In this document: positions 46,901 through 55,231 of the stretch, piece by piece
How the letters are laid out: each line of letters begins with the position of its first letter
Numbering within the stretch: the stretch's first letter is position 1
Translations under genes and position numbers: made by a program
NCBI GenBank assembly: GCA_024280215.1
Contig: JAJRQO010000019.1
Span: 1-64,000 of the forward strand
DNA from: Candidatus Zixiibacteriota bacterium
GTDB lineage: Bacteria; Zixibacteria; MSB-5A5; GN15; FEB-12
Reading direction: 5' to 3'
Length of the DNA stretch: 64,000 bases
The notes under the pieces: generated by a model
The model's input: the letters and a program-made list of their open reading frames with translations, nothing else
The model's database searches: none
Told to the model about the DNA's origin: nothing

Positions 46901-48063
46901 CAGCTCCAATTTTTGATAAAGATAAAAATTATATCGGTGCTATTGCTGGTGTAATTGATATTACCGACAGAAAAGCAGCTGAAAATGAATTGTTAGCAAG
47001 CAAAAAACAATACGATCAAATTCTCGATAGATCAAATGCCGTCGTTTATATAAAAGACTTACAACACAAATATCTATATGCGAACGCTGTCTTTTATAAT
47101 CTATTTAAATTAATACCTGAAAACTTCATAAATAAAACAGATTATGACTTATTCGATAAAGAACAAGCAGAGATATTTATTGCAAATGACTTGAGAGTAG
47201 CAACCGAACAGAAGCATATTAGAATTCATGAAAAAGTTATTCACAACAATATCATTCACACATATATTTCTGATAAGTTTCCTCTCTACGATTCGGATGG
47301 AAAGTTATACGCAACCTGTGGAATCTCAACCGACATTACAGACATAATTGAAGCACAACAGAAAGAAAAAGATACTCAGCAACTACTCGTAAGAAAAGAC
47401 AGACTGATAAATGCTGGTCAATTAGCTGCTGCTGTCGCTCATGAAATCAATAACCCTTTGACTGTCCTACATGGCTCCTTGGAAGAAATCAAAGAGTCTA
47501 AAGATGCCCCACATGAAGACATTATAGATTCAATGTTAAGTGTCTCTCGTAGGATGAAAAAAATAATTAACAGTCTGCTAATCTTTACTCACCAAAAATT
47601 TAATTTAAAACAAATTATGGATATAAATATTATCATCAATAACACATTTTTGCTCATTAGCAATATCTTGATTAAATCTTCTATTGAGTACACCTTAGAA
47701 TTATCAGATGAAAAGCTCGAAACTAAAGTTGACCAGGTACGAATTCAACAGGTGTTTATCAATTTAATCTTTAATGCTATGCATGCGATGAAAAAAGGCG
47801 GAAAATTAAAAGTAAAATCATACGTTCATAAAGACTCAATAATTATTTCATTTGAGGACACAGGTTCGGGAATTTCCGAAGAAAATATGAAGTCAATATT
47901 TCTTCCATTTTTTACTACAAAAGAAGTTGGAGAAGGAACAGGACTTGGATTATCGATTAGTCATGGAATTATCGAAGAACATAATGGAACAATTTCTGTT
48001 GTCAGTCAACTCAATGAAGGAAGCACATTTACAATAAAACTACCTATTATAAAAGACCAATAA
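43909..48063 (+). CDS. Soluble histidine kinase with about nine PAS domains
   Basis: The product is 1384 residues, with no transmembrane segment or signal peptide, so it is cytoplasmic. About nine PAS units follow each other at roughly 120-residue spacing (beginning near 10, 140, 257, 372, 502, 620, 783, 905 and 1028). Each typically opens with S-E-x-K-Y-x-x-L-F-E; the sixth carries an insertion. The kinase core has His1178 in VAHEINNPLTV, N-box NLIFNAMHAM, and G-boxes EDTGSGI and GEGTGLGLSIS. No ribosome-binding site is evident. It pairs with the REC-XRE regulator upstream. Multiple PAS domains imply integration of several intracellular or redox signals; the ligands cannot be read from sequence. 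Confidence 0.93.
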   Translation: MDEASYLNQILNSGKIGILDWQLTQDTLLISKSLQNMLGYPNNESDMTRYSIETLIPEKDQIEINKAINELQAKKKTEFSIQHVMIQNDSFHCWVLHNGTISYNKKGEPTRLISSIINITKLKVSEVVLKEPKERYRALFESTNEGLLLLDKDHNKILYANETIAQMVEYPIDKLIKMNFSEITSEGIEIKLAEIIQIKHSILTNITLRRSNNEYIYVDINYIRTTIDEKEYYICLIRDVTKRKEYEFSILESKRKYHTYIANAPYGIFIFDENGNFLEVNDAACNMLGYTESELLLLKINDIINPKSIQESKSNFKILLEKGKVNIVENCITKNGISISLSINSVEIDENQYIAFAQDITEKLKTEQRLIESEEQFKKIVEQSFDVVIMRDNNGVIQYTSPNITKTFGYADQELIGKNIKDYVISNELTKIKQSIQTISKGKIINRLFTKFKKKDGTFVEVEINSSPIYKDNEIIGACGFLNDVTEQNRTLQKLKDSEDKYKNITERSFDAIYVIDRSLNLEYISPSMTLHFGHKPEIVIGQSVLNYVPEYDIKATKLVFDKVFSGNKIEFDEAHIVCADGSVSDLEVNIVPVYKNKVIVGAQGMIRDVTERNESRKKLEQAETKYQNLFESAPVSIWREDFSEIKYYIDSLKIKGIDDFEKYFDKYPEEVMKCVKLLKVIDINSETINLLKAKDKDEVLSSLDKVFTIGAIKTFKYELLCLISNKNKFSSESTIKTFDNKTINVMISVSLDYSVKDWSNVLISIVDITDLKKTEVALIESEEKYRELFDESVAAIYLFDAQKNFIDSNQAGLDLLGYSREELSTMSISDVDAEPADVVDAHKELVRGINLIDFEHKLRRKDGKIITVLNNSKTNFDKNCNITTIQSTLLDITERKQVEKELKESERKYRNLFEVAQEGIWVLDAKSYTTLVNKSMSDMLGYTEGEMIGKHLFEFMDDHGIKISKENIKRREAGIKEQHDFEFLTKNGKRVITTIETAPIFDKDKNYIGAIAGVIDITDRKAAENELLASKKQYDQILDRSNAVVYIKDLQHKYLYANAVFYNLFKLIPENFINKTDYDLFDKEQAEIFIANDLRVATEQKHIRIHEKVIHNNIIHTYISDKFPLYDSDGKLYATCGISTDITDIIEAQQKEKDTQQLLVRKDRLINAGQLAAAVAHEINNPLTVLHGSLEEIKESKDAPHEDIIDSMLSVSRRMKKIINSLLIFTHQKFNLKQIMDINIIINNTFLLISNILIKSSIEYTLELSDEKLETKVDQVRIQQVFINLIFNAMHAMKKGGKLKVKSYVHKDSIIISFEDTGSGISEENMKSIFLPFFTTKEVGEGTGLGLSISHGIIEEHNGTISVVSQLNEGSTFTIKLPIIKDQ

Positions 48064-48281
48064 TTATTTTTTCCATACCTTTACCGTACAGTATTTATGA
48101 ACGTTTTCTCAATTATAATAAACTTATTTATAGCATTTCAATTTAAATATATTATATTACACTAATAGAACTTAATCTATCCCGATTACTAAAGGATACT
48201 TTTATTTGATGGTAGCATTTCATTTAATGAGGGGAAATGAGTTTGCCTCATATAGGAGTATCCTATAAATATCCTATCATC

Positions 48282-48338
48282 AAAAAGACCGAACGTTCTC
48301 AATTATTGTTCAAACAATTGATTCGTTCGGTCTTTTTA
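48282..48338. terminator. Intrinsic terminator 220 bp after the PAS kinase gene
   Basis: AAAAAGACCGAACG (48282-48295) pairs perfectly with 48324-48337 and is followed by TATT. An inner CAATT/AATTG pairing stacks on the stem. The distance from the kinase stop leaves a long 3' region or an independent short transcript. Confidence 0.85.
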
Positions 48339-48381
48339 TTACTCATGCATAGGAAGATTGCATGATAAATACCCACATAAT

Positions 48382-48600
48382 TTATAAATCACAACTCGGT
48401 AAAGGACTACTTGAAAAAGAATAACTTACAAGGAAAACCAAATCAGCTATATCTTTTGGAACAGATCCACCAGAACAATCAACATTGTAATTACCCTTAA
48501 AAGTAATTATGATAACAGAATCTGCCCAACGAGATAATCCTAATTGATTTTTGCTTCAACTGTCCAAAATATCTCTCCCAGAAATACCTATTGACGGAAT
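48382..48600 (-). pseudogene. Remnant of a dockerin-domain secreted-protein gene
   Basis: A 57-codon minus-strand frame (48555-48382) has no start codon but encodes WADSVIIITFKGNYNVDCSG and then PKDIADLVFLVSYSF, the second half of a cohesin/dockerin-like module as in the intact genes at 7.5, 8.5 and 37.9 kb. It ends with the usual PLPSC and a stop. Upstream in frame, a TGA interrupts the sequence at 48558-48556, beyond which the frame continues (IPSIGISGRDILDS). The rest of the gene is absent. This looks like the 3' relic of a deleted or inactivated surface-protein gene. Confidence 0.75.
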
Positions 48601-48663
48601 ATCTTCCTATATTTTCTTTATTTGTTAAAACCCCTTATTCTTACATTAATTTCTTAGATTTAA

Positions 48664-48742
48664 TCCGGCCGTGTGCACGTATCACACAAACCGGACTATT
48701 ACACCTAGCAATAAGTATAACATCTTCGACCCAACGAAGATG
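48664..48742. repeat. Two-hairpin dispersed repeat, copy 2
   Basis: The core CCGGCCGTGTGCACGTATC continues with ACACAAACCGG (48665-48694). It matches copy 1 at 8369-8398 in both stem and loop. A second hairpin follows at 48721-48742 (CATCTTCG/CGAAGATG, 6-nt loop). Unlike copy 1 it lacks a T tract directly after the first stem, so it is not simply a terminator. Confidence 0.6.
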
Positions 48743-48892
48743 CCTAACTATAATAATATTTAGTATTATTGTCAAATCTTATATGTATACTGCTCTTACT
48801 TGAGAAGCCATTAGCTTGAAGAAACCGAGAATGCTCACTAAATAAATTTAAGGGATTAAGCCTAATGATTAGGGCAATAATTATCTGAGATG

Positions 48893-50440
48893 TTACATCA
48901 AGCTGGTACGCATATTCATATCAAGATGCATAATCCATAAGGATATAAATGAAAACAACACCATCGCAATCAAAAGTGGTAATTGAGCGGCAAATGATTT
49001 TGCTCCAGTACCAAACATTTGTTCACCTGCTTTGGCAGCAATCTTGATTCCAATGACATGACCAATCACAACAAGTATAACTTGGATAATCCAAACCGAT
49101 GTATCACCCAAAATCATCGGATAAGTTTTTCCCACAGTTCCAAACAGATTCCATCCAAATCCAAATGGGTCGGATAATAGCGGAATCACCATCTGTCCCT
49201 CCATCGCAACATGCATCCCATTATGAGCTAAATGATAAAACAAAGCGATAGGTATCAAACTATATGAAAAACGAACAAATATTTCTTTGGTAGTTATGCC
49301 ATTGTTGGCAATTTTTTCTGAAATTTTACACAGTAATAAATATAACAAAAATGGAACTAATAAAATAGCTGCCATTCCTACAGAGAATGAAAATAGAGGT
49401 CCTAAACCAAAATATGCATTCAATGTTGATATAATAGACTCTCCCCCATTTGTTAAATCTTCCCAGACTGGAGTCATCGACAAACCGTGAAATGATGTCA
49501 GCGATAGGAGTATCACTGCTAAGACCGCTTCATCTAAACGAGGTTTACGATAATCCAATATATCAGCAGCGAACGGTCGCAGATTGAGAGCGACATTATC
49601 TTCGGGGCATGATTTAAAACATTCAGTACACATAATACAGTACGTGTTTTCATTGAGTCCTGTAAGGTTCAAACCTGTTGGGCAGGCGTAGCCGTTTTCG
49701 TTTCCATTATAACAATCTTTCGTCGTACAACTCATACAGACATCATGACTCTTTGAACGGATTTCAATCGGTGAAACATTTGCATAAAGCCCTGAGATAC
49801 GACCTATCAGACAGCCATACCGACAGAATGATTTTTTTTCAAAGATAAAAATCGGAAGTACGACCATCAACGTCATCGCAAGTCCCATAATTGCTGTTGC
49901 AAATGGATCCGATGTCACTTTATATCCAAGTTCCAACCAAGTCAGTATAATAAAAAGTCCTATTGCCAAGACAATATTCCTGCCATACTTTGGCCATTTC
50001 ATGTTTAGTGAGATTGGTTCTGTATTGACATTCCAAAAACGTAAACGACTGACAATTGATGCGATAAAATCCCAAGGACATACAAAACACCAAATTTTCC
50101 CAAAAAGAAGAATCGCAAAAATCAGACCACCCCACCATATTGTCCATGTCAAAGCGGGTGCGACATTGATTTGAGAGTTTCCAAATAACCCCGCATAGAG
50201 TATAACAAAAAACAAAAGTACAATCGGCAATTGAAAAACAAATTGCAACCATCTTCGTTTTAAGAGCCAGCCTATAAATGATATTTCTGAAATATCAAAC
50301 CGAAACTTAAATCGTCTATCATTCTTTTTGAAATATAATAAAAAAGAAACAAGCAATGTCAGACCAATCCCTGTATAGAACATCCAGTCAGGATTCCCTG
50401 GCATCATATGAATACCATTTTCAACTTTACAACAATCCAT
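48893..50440 (-). CDS. NapH/NosR-like polytopic membrane ferredoxin
   Basis: The product is 515 residues with about ten transmembrane helices. Two C-x-x-x-C-P-type motifs lie in membrane loops (GKIWCFVCPWDF and FCRYGCLIGR), as in NapH and the C-terminal half of NosR. They are followed by two ferredoxin-like clusters in VCMSCTTKDCYNGN to ACP and CIMCTECFKSCPEDN. Such proteins pass electrons from quinol across the membrane to periplasmic reductases. A further 200 residues of helices after the clusters extend beyond NapH length. Last gene of the respiratory operon, directly abutting the small YtkA/FixH-like gene. Confidence 0.85.
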   Translation of the reverse strand: MDCCKVENGIHMMPGNPDWMFYTGIGLTLLVSFLLYFKKNDRRFKFRFDISEISFIGWLLKRRWLQFVFQLPIVLLFFVILYAGLFGNSQINVAPALTWTIWWGGLIFAILLFGKIWCFVCPWDFIASIVSRLRFWNVNTEPISLNMKWPKYGRNIVLAIGLFIILTWLELGYKVTSDPFATAIMGLAMTLMVVLPIFIFEKKSFCRYGCLIGRISGLYANVSPIEIRSKSHDVCMSCTTKDCYNGNENGYACPTGLNLTGLNENTYCIMCTECFKSCPEDNVALNLRPFAADILDYRKPRLDEAVLAVILLSLTSFHGLSMTPVWEDLTNGGESIISTLNAYFGLGPLFSFSVGMAAILLVPFLLYLLLCKISEKIANNGITTKEIFVRFSYSLIPIALFYHLAHNGMHVAMEGQMVIPLLSDPFGFGWNLFGTVGKTYPMILGDTSVWIIQVILVVIGHVIGIKIAAKAGEQMFGTGAKSFAAQLPLLIAMVLFSFISLWIMHLDMNMRTSLM

Positions 50441-50995
50441 CTATGCTACCTTTTTCCGAATTCTTTTTTGTTTTTTGCGCATGACACCAATGACAGCACC
50501 AAATAAAATTACGATAGCTATTGAAATCAAAAGATACAGCCATACATTATTTTTACCACCGACATTCATATCAAACAGAACATTATGTTGTTTTAGTGAA
50601 TCAGCAAATGTTACCCGAACAAAATAAAGCCCCTCTTCTTCATAAACCCATCCTACCTTATATATATTTGTCTGATTACGATAGGCGACAAATGGATGTG
50701 ATTCGTTTGGGTCTTCATGTTTCCCAAAAACTAAAAATTCAACAGGATCGGTATATGGTTTATCTGTAACTGTATCTCTTACATAAACTGCTAAATCAAA
50801 CGCTGTTGATGCTGGGATTTTATAATAAGTAAATGTCACTTCATAGCGTCCACTGTTTTTAATAAGTTCATATACAGGTGTTTCGGGATAGTTGTCACGA
50901 TAACTATAATGAGGTATACCTCGAATATGATGGCTTTCAACTATTGATGAAAGTAACATTAGCATTATAAGTATAAGAAATAATTTCTTGTTCAT
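50441..50995 (-). CDS. Periplasmic, C-terminally anchored YtkA/FixH-like protein
   Basis: The product is 184 residues. It has a signal peptide (MNKKLFLILIMLMLLSSIVES), a beta-sandwich domain (about 22-145, with YEVTFTYYKIPASTAFDLA and GLYFVRVTFADSLKQHNV) resembling YtkA-like/FixH domains, one transmembrane helix (about 150-172) and a basic cytoplasmic tail. The mature N-terminus begins HHIRGIPHYSY, so histidines could bind metal. The ATG at 50995 lies one base after the NapH stop. It is sandwiched between two NapH-like genes and may help assemble or anchor that electron-transfer complex. The domain assignment is tentative. Confidence 0.55.
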   Translation of the reverse strand: MNKKLFLILIMLMLLSSIVESHHIRGIPHYSYRDNYPETPVYELIKNSGRYEVTFTYYKIPASTAFDLAVYVRDTVTDKPYTDPVEFLVFGKHEDPNESHPFVAYRNQTNIYKVGWVYEEEGLYFVRVTFADSLKQHNVLFDMNVGGKNNVWLYLLISIAIVILFGAVIGVMRKKQKRIRKKVA

Positions 50996-50996
50996 A

Positions 50997-51890
50997 TCAA
51001 ACCTTAAATCGAACAACATTTTTAAGAGCATTACGATTATTATGTTTACAAGCATCTATACACAAAGAACAGTTGTCGCATTCAGACGGAAAATATCCTG
51101 CCGATGGGTTTAGATCATACGGACAAGCAGGATTACAGACACCACATGAGTCACATTGAGATTCAATTTTCTGAATTTTCCATATCCGCCATTTCCCAAG
51201 AAGCGAGAACAACGCTCCCCCTGGGCATAAGCGACGGCAAAAAAGATGTGGTGCAAATATAACTTCTCCCAGCCACAGAAAAATGACAAAAATCAAACCA
51301 GACGTAATAATCCCAGAAAGTATTAGATGATAAATTGCTTCGGTAAAAATTCGTGGAGGATATATAAGAGTCGTTATTGGAATAGATATAATTGCACTAA
51401 GCAGAAGAGATATTATGAGATAAAACAGCGGTGTTCTCTTTGGTAAATCAAAACGAAAATACTCGATGCCAATTTTTGCTAATATTTTTCTTATAGAATT
51501 TCCAAGTTCAGCAAAAAGAGAATAGGGACAAATCCATGCACAGAAAAACCTACCAAACAACAGAACTAATCCAAGCGGGATAAGTATTGACAAAAACATT
51601 GTCAGATTAAATTCTAAAGCGGTAACCGTTGAAACAACAAACGATAATGGATCAGATATCGACAAAGCAAAAAATCGGAAACTCCAGAGTCCACCTTCAA
51701 AGTCACCTTGAAAAAGCATCGGTTTGTTTTCATCACCAAATACATAATCATAGGCAGTTAGAACTTTTGAATTTTCTATTTCAATTTCTGAACCAATCTG
51801 TCCAGCTTTTTTTTCATATAAATTGTAATAGACAAGTGCTACCATCAGAATCAAAACAAGCAAGCGACTGAAAATTCTATATTTTCTCAA
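50997..51890 (-). CDS. napH: NapH-type quinol dehydrogenase membrane subunit
   Basis: The product is 297 residues (E. coli NapH is about 287). It has four to five transmembrane helices. Two C-x-x-x-C-P motifs (FFCAWICPYSLF and FCRRLCPGGALF) flank the middle helices, and two [4Fe-4S] ferredoxin motifs close the protein (CDSCGVCNPACP and CDNCSLCIDAC). NapH oxidises quinol and passes electrons to NapG. Translation begins at TTG 51890, with GAGGTG upstream, inside the last codons of napG (14-bp overlap), so the two are coupled. The symbol is used in the family sense. Confidence 0.85.
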   Translation of the reverse strand: MRKYRIFSRLLVLILMVALVYYNLYEKKAGQIGSEIEIENSKVLTAYDYVFGDENKPMLFQGDFEGGLWSFRFFALSISDPLSFVVSTVTALEFNLTMFLSILIPLGLVLLFGRFFCAWICPYSLFAELGNSIRKILAKIGIEYFRFDLPKRTPLFYLIISLLLSAIISIPITTLIYPPRIFTEAIYHLILSGIITSGLIFVIFLWLGEVIFAPHLFCRRLCPGGALFSLLGKWRIWKIQKIESQCDSCGVCNPACPYDLNPSAGYFPSECDNCSLCIDACKHNNRNALKNVVRFKV

Positions 51891-52488
51891 TGGTCACCTC
51901 TTGCTCTTCCACAGTATGCACCACTCGTATTGCTTGAGGATAATGAATACATGCTTGTTCGCACAGTCCACATCCAACACATTTATCGGTCACAACAGGC
52001 TGTTCCCATGTATCCCCCCAAATAGCAATGTTTGTATAAGGACAGGCAAAGACACAAACACCACAGACAAAACCATTAAATGAATTGCAAATATTTTTAT
52101 CAACAACCGCTTTCCCGATTTTTACTTTACTCAAAATCGCATCAGGATTTTCAGAAATCGGTTCCAAGGCTCCACTCGGACATGTATTGTTACATTTCAT
52201 ACAGAGAATACAACCTTTTTCACGAGGGACAAAGAACGGCGTTCCTGACATAACTGGATCAAGGGTGTCAAAATATTTAATCGTTTCGTTAGGACATACC
52301 TGTCCGCACCGACGACACCGAATACATTTTGATAAAAATTCAGATTCCGCCAAAGCACCAGGAGGTCTAAATGGCGAAGTTTTTCTTTTTGGTAGTAACT
52401 TTGTAAAAGAAAACCAACTACCACCAACAAGTATTGCCGATGGAATTAGAGCGGCCACCAATGATTTTATAAAATCTCTTTTTTTCAT
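51877..52488 (-). CDS. napG: NapG-type periplasmic four-cluster ferredoxin
   Basis: The product is 203 residues. An N-terminal export segment (MKKRDFIKSLVAALIPSAIL) resembles a Tat signal but has KR rather than RR. Four [4Fe-4S] motifs follow: CIRCRRCGQVCP, CILCMKCNNTCP, CNSFNGFVCGVCVFACP and CVGCGLCEQAC. This is the NapG/MauM arrangement, which accepts electrons from NapH and passes them to a periplasmic reductase. It is separated from the molybdoenzyme gene by a 72-bp gap containing a terminator-like hairpin, and it overlaps napH. The KR variation makes a noncanonical Tat signal or co-export possible. Confidence 0.88.
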   Translation of the reverse strand: MKKRDFIKSLVAALIPSAILVGGSWFSFTKLLPKRKTSPFRPPGALAESEFLSKCIRCRRCGQVCPNETIKYFDTLDPVMSGTPFFVPREKGCILCMKCNNTCPSGALEPISENPDAILSKVKIGKAVVDKNICNSFNGFVCGVCVFACPYTNIAIWGDTWEQPVVTDKCVGCGLCEQACIHYPQAIRVVHTVEEQEVTIEKI

Positions 52489-52498
52489 ATCAACCTAA

Positions 52499-52534
52499 AA
52501 AGAACTGTCTTGCAATTATGCCCGACAGTTCTTT
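52499..52534 (-). terminator. Terminator-like hairpin inside the respiratory operon
   Basis: AAAGAACTGTC (52534-52524 on the minus strand) pairs with GACAGTTCTTT (52509-52499), and TTTTT follows. It lies between the NapA-like and NapG genes, so it could lower expression of the downstream genes or stabilise the upstream mRNA end. Confidence 0.65.
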
Positions 52535-52560
52535 ATTCTCTCAAAAAAAGTAAGTTCTGT

Positions 52561-55224
52561 TTATATTTTCTCTATACGAGCAGCCAATTTCTTAAAGTCA
52601 ACTTGTCCCGAAACAGGATCATAGGCTCTATGCGAAGTTGCATTAACTAACCACTTATTATATTTTGGATCGGCTGAATCGGCAACCGACAAGTTCCACG
52701 GTGAGAAAAGATACCCACGAGGTACTTCATTCCTCGCTGGTTTAATTTTCGAACGAACGCCACCAATAGAAACTCGTGCCTCATAATGTCCACGACTGGT
52801 ATGAATCCGAACTTTATCACCATCATTAAGTCCATTAACTTCGGCATCTTTGGGATGCATCTCTACATACTGTTCTGGTACGAGTCTTCTGGTCGTCGCA
52901 CCACGAATAGTCTTGGCAGTATGGAAATGTTCATAGACAATTCCGAGACCTAACCAGAATGGATATTGTCCTTTTGGTATAGACTTCCAATGTTTTTTCA
53001 AATGTTTGAAATCAGGTACTTCTGGTGTAAGACCCATGTCACGAGCTTTTATCAAAAGGTCTTCATTGTCAACGGCATAGAAACCTGGAACCGTTCCAAT
53101 TTTTTGAAGCTCTTTTGTAATCGCTTTACGTTGTGAATAATCCTGACGACACACTTTGAAATGCATCTTACCATCACTATGACGGAAGGCACCATACGGT
53201 TTATCTGCCCAACCTTCTTGTTCCATATAACGACGAGGTGTACCACCTGCTTTAGCAGATTCATAGGTCGGAGCTGGCCATTGGATTCCACGTAGTCTGC
53301 GAAGTTGGTCATAGAGTCCAACACCATCTTTGTCACGCACGGCAAGCATACCAGTTAAATCAGTATCAGTTCCCTTTGAACCTTTGACGATTTCTTCAAA
53401 AACTTCTTCTGAATCATAAAACTCAGGTCCATCAGGATGGAACCGTTTTTTTCTGTATGGAAAAATCTTCTCACCATCCATACCCAACAAGTTCGCCATC
53501 AATTTACCTTTGTCGATTGCCATGTCCAAATCAGGAATACAATTTTCAAGTCCTGGGGCTCCTTTACCAACACCGTCAACTACATTGAACCGTCGTTCCG
53601 ATGAGATGTAAGTTCCACCAGGCCATTCTCCCCAAGTAAGAGCTGGGAAAATAACATCGGCATATAAATTATTTGGAGCATGACGATAAATATCTTGTAC
53701 CACCACAAACATTTTCTTGAGTGCTGGTCGAACAAGATTATTTAAATCAGGTTGATGTACATGAGTCGTATACATATAAAACATCGCTTTAACATCACCT
53801 TTTAAAGCACGTTCAAACATACCAACCATCATACCTGGATTTTTTTCTTTATTGGTTAAGTCAAGACGACCTTCTGGTAAGTCCCAAACTTTATTCATCC
53901 ACTTACGATGTGTATCATTTTTAAGAGCGATATTAAATGGAAGCCTTCCTGTCAGACCACCCATCAGACGTTCACCCATTGCATTCGGTTGACCAGTCAT
54001 TGAGAATGGACCAGCACCAACTCGGCCGAGGTTACCAGTTAGGGCATGAAGATTAACAATCGAAATCACATTGTGTTGTCCGTGAATATGTTGATTGTAA
54101 CCAATACCCCAAAAAGTTACTACGCCACCTTTACCACGTTTTTTACCTTTGACTGATGCCTTCGCCCAGTCAGCAGCAATCTTACGAATTGTTTGAGGAT
54201 CTATCTGGGTACGGTCTTGTACTTGTTCGGGAGCATACTCTTCTTTCATTACTTTGATATACTCTTCCCAACCTTTGGTATGTTTTTTAAGCAACTCATA
54301 ATCAATCGCTTCAGGATGGTCTTTGATAATCACATGTGCAATTGAATTCAATATAGAAATGTCACCATTGATAGATTGTAAATGATAGGAATTCCGAGGG
54401 TTGATAGATTCAAACGCCTGTACTGTACCAGTACGACGTGGATCAGAAATCACTGTTGTAATATTGTTTTTCTTTTTATGATCAGCGATTCTCCAAAAGA
54501 CAATTGTGTGGGCTGCTCTGGCGTTGTGACCCCAATGGGTAATCATATCTGATTCTTCTATATCATCGTACGACAATGGCGGAGTATCGGAACCAAGGGT
54601 TGCAAAATATGCCGTCACGGCAGAGGTCATACACATACGGGCATTTGCTTCAATAGAGTTTGAAGTAAAAATACCCTTCATCAATTTGTTTTCAATCCAT
54701 TGTGCTTCAACAGTCAATTGTCCAGAACCATACAACCCGATAGAGTTGCCACCATGGGCATCAAAAATTGCTTTCATTTTATCGCCAACAAGTTTTTCAG
54801 CCTCTTCATAAGAAACTTCTTCAAACAAGTCATCGTCGAATGCCCCCTTGGTTTGTGATTCATAACCGGTGAGTGGGTCAGACATATCTTTTCTGACTAA
54901 GACTTTGTTCAAACGATCAACATAAGTTGGTTCATCAGCATTAAGACCTTTGATACATTGAACACCCTTGTTTGTCGGATGTTGTTTGTCAGGAACCACA
55001 CCCAAGATACGACCATCTGCCGCTGCTTTAATAACCGTTCCACAGCCCACACCACAGTACGGACATTGTGCGAGTAAACTTTGTGCGACTGGAGATGCAC
55101 CACCAGAAGTTTCTGCTAAAATTGCTTCAGGTGAAAAAATTGCCGAACTGAGTCCAAGAGCTGCTGCTCCTGCGACAGAACCTTTTAGAAAATTTCGTCT
55201 ATTGATTGAGCCTTTGTTTCCCAT
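52561..55224 (-). CDS. NapA-like periplasmic molybdopterin oxidoreductase
   Basis: The product is 887 residues. A Tat signal has R9-R10 in NRRNFLKGS. The [4Fe-4S] ligands are Cys54, Cys57, Cys61 and Cys90 (CPYCGVGC...GVQC). The probable molybdenum ligand is Cys198 in ARMCMTSAV, followed by GSDTPPLSYDDIE as in NapA/NasA nitrate reductases. The C-terminal cofactor-binding domain (about 750-887) has VEMHPKDAEVNGLNDGDKV. Two motifs depart from NapA as I remember it: NQHTRG is NQHIHG (His381) and the REVG segment is RLMG (418-422). It is thus a NapA-family enzyme, nitrate reductase being the default guess but not certain. No NapB or NapD is adjacent; the ten-haem cytochrome gene lies 7 bp upstream. 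Confidence 0.82.
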   Translation of the reverse strand: MGNKGSINRRNFLKGSVAGAAALGLSSAIFSPEAILAETSGGASPVAQSLLAQCPYCGVGCGTVIKAAADGRILGVVPDKQHPTNKGVQCIKGLNADEPTYVDRLNKVLVRKDMSDPLTGYESQTKGAFDDDLFEEVSYEEAEKLVGDKMKAIFDAHGGNSIGLYGSGQLTVEAQWIENKLMKGIFTSNSIEANARMCMTSAVTAYFATLGSDTPPLSYDDIEESDMITHWGHNARAAHTIVFWRIADHKKKNNITTVISDPRRTGTVQAFESINPRNSYHLQSINGDISILNSIAHVIIKDHPEAIDYELLKKHTKGWEEYIKVMKEEYAPEQVQDRTQIDPQTIRKIAADWAKASVKGKKRGKGGVVTFWGIGYNQHIHGQHNVISIVNLHALTGNLGRVGAGPFSMTGQPNAMGERLMGGLTGRLPFNIALKNDTHRKWMNKVWDLPEGRLDLTNKEKNPGMMVGMFERALKGDVKAMFYMYTTHVHQPDLNNLVRPALKKMFVVVQDIYRHAPNNLYADVIFPALTWGEWPGGTYISSERRFNVVDGVGKGAPGLENCIPDLDMAIDKGKLMANLLGMDGEKIFPYRKKRFHPDGPEFYDSEEVFEEIVKGSKGTDTDLTGMLAVRDKDGVGLYDQLRRLRGIQWPAPTYESAKAGGTPRRYMEQEGWADKPYGAFRHSDGKMHFKVCRQDYSQRKAITKELQKIGTVPGFYAVDNEDLLIKARDMGLTPEVPDFKHLKKHWKSIPKGQYPFWLGLGIVYEHFHTAKTIRGATTRRLVPEQYVEMHPKDAEVNGLNDGDKVRIHTSRGHYEARVSIGGVRSKIKPARNEVPRGYLFSPWNLSVADSADPKYNKWLVNATSHRAYDPVSGQVDFKKLAARIEKI

Positions 55225-55231
55225 GAGAATG

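Larger units (their letters stand above)
48064..48892. other. Long intergenic region with terminator, dockerin relic and repeat
   Basis: This is the largest gene-free stretch in the window. From left to right it holds an AT-rich 150 bp; a perfect TATAGGA/TCCTATA inverted repeat (48251-48267); a strong terminator (48282-48338); a decayed dockerin gene fragment on the minus strand (48382-48600); copy 2 of the two-hairpin repeat (48664-48742); and about 150 bp with a CCTAAT/ATTAGG palindrome but no clear terminator for the respiratory operon. A 20-codon frame at 48206-48265 upstream of the terminator is too weak to call. Confidence 0.6.

Noticed and set aside
48591..48803. 70-codon plus-strand frame
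   Set aside because: It is made mostly of the hairpin repeat and a decayed dockerin region; no ribosome-binding site.
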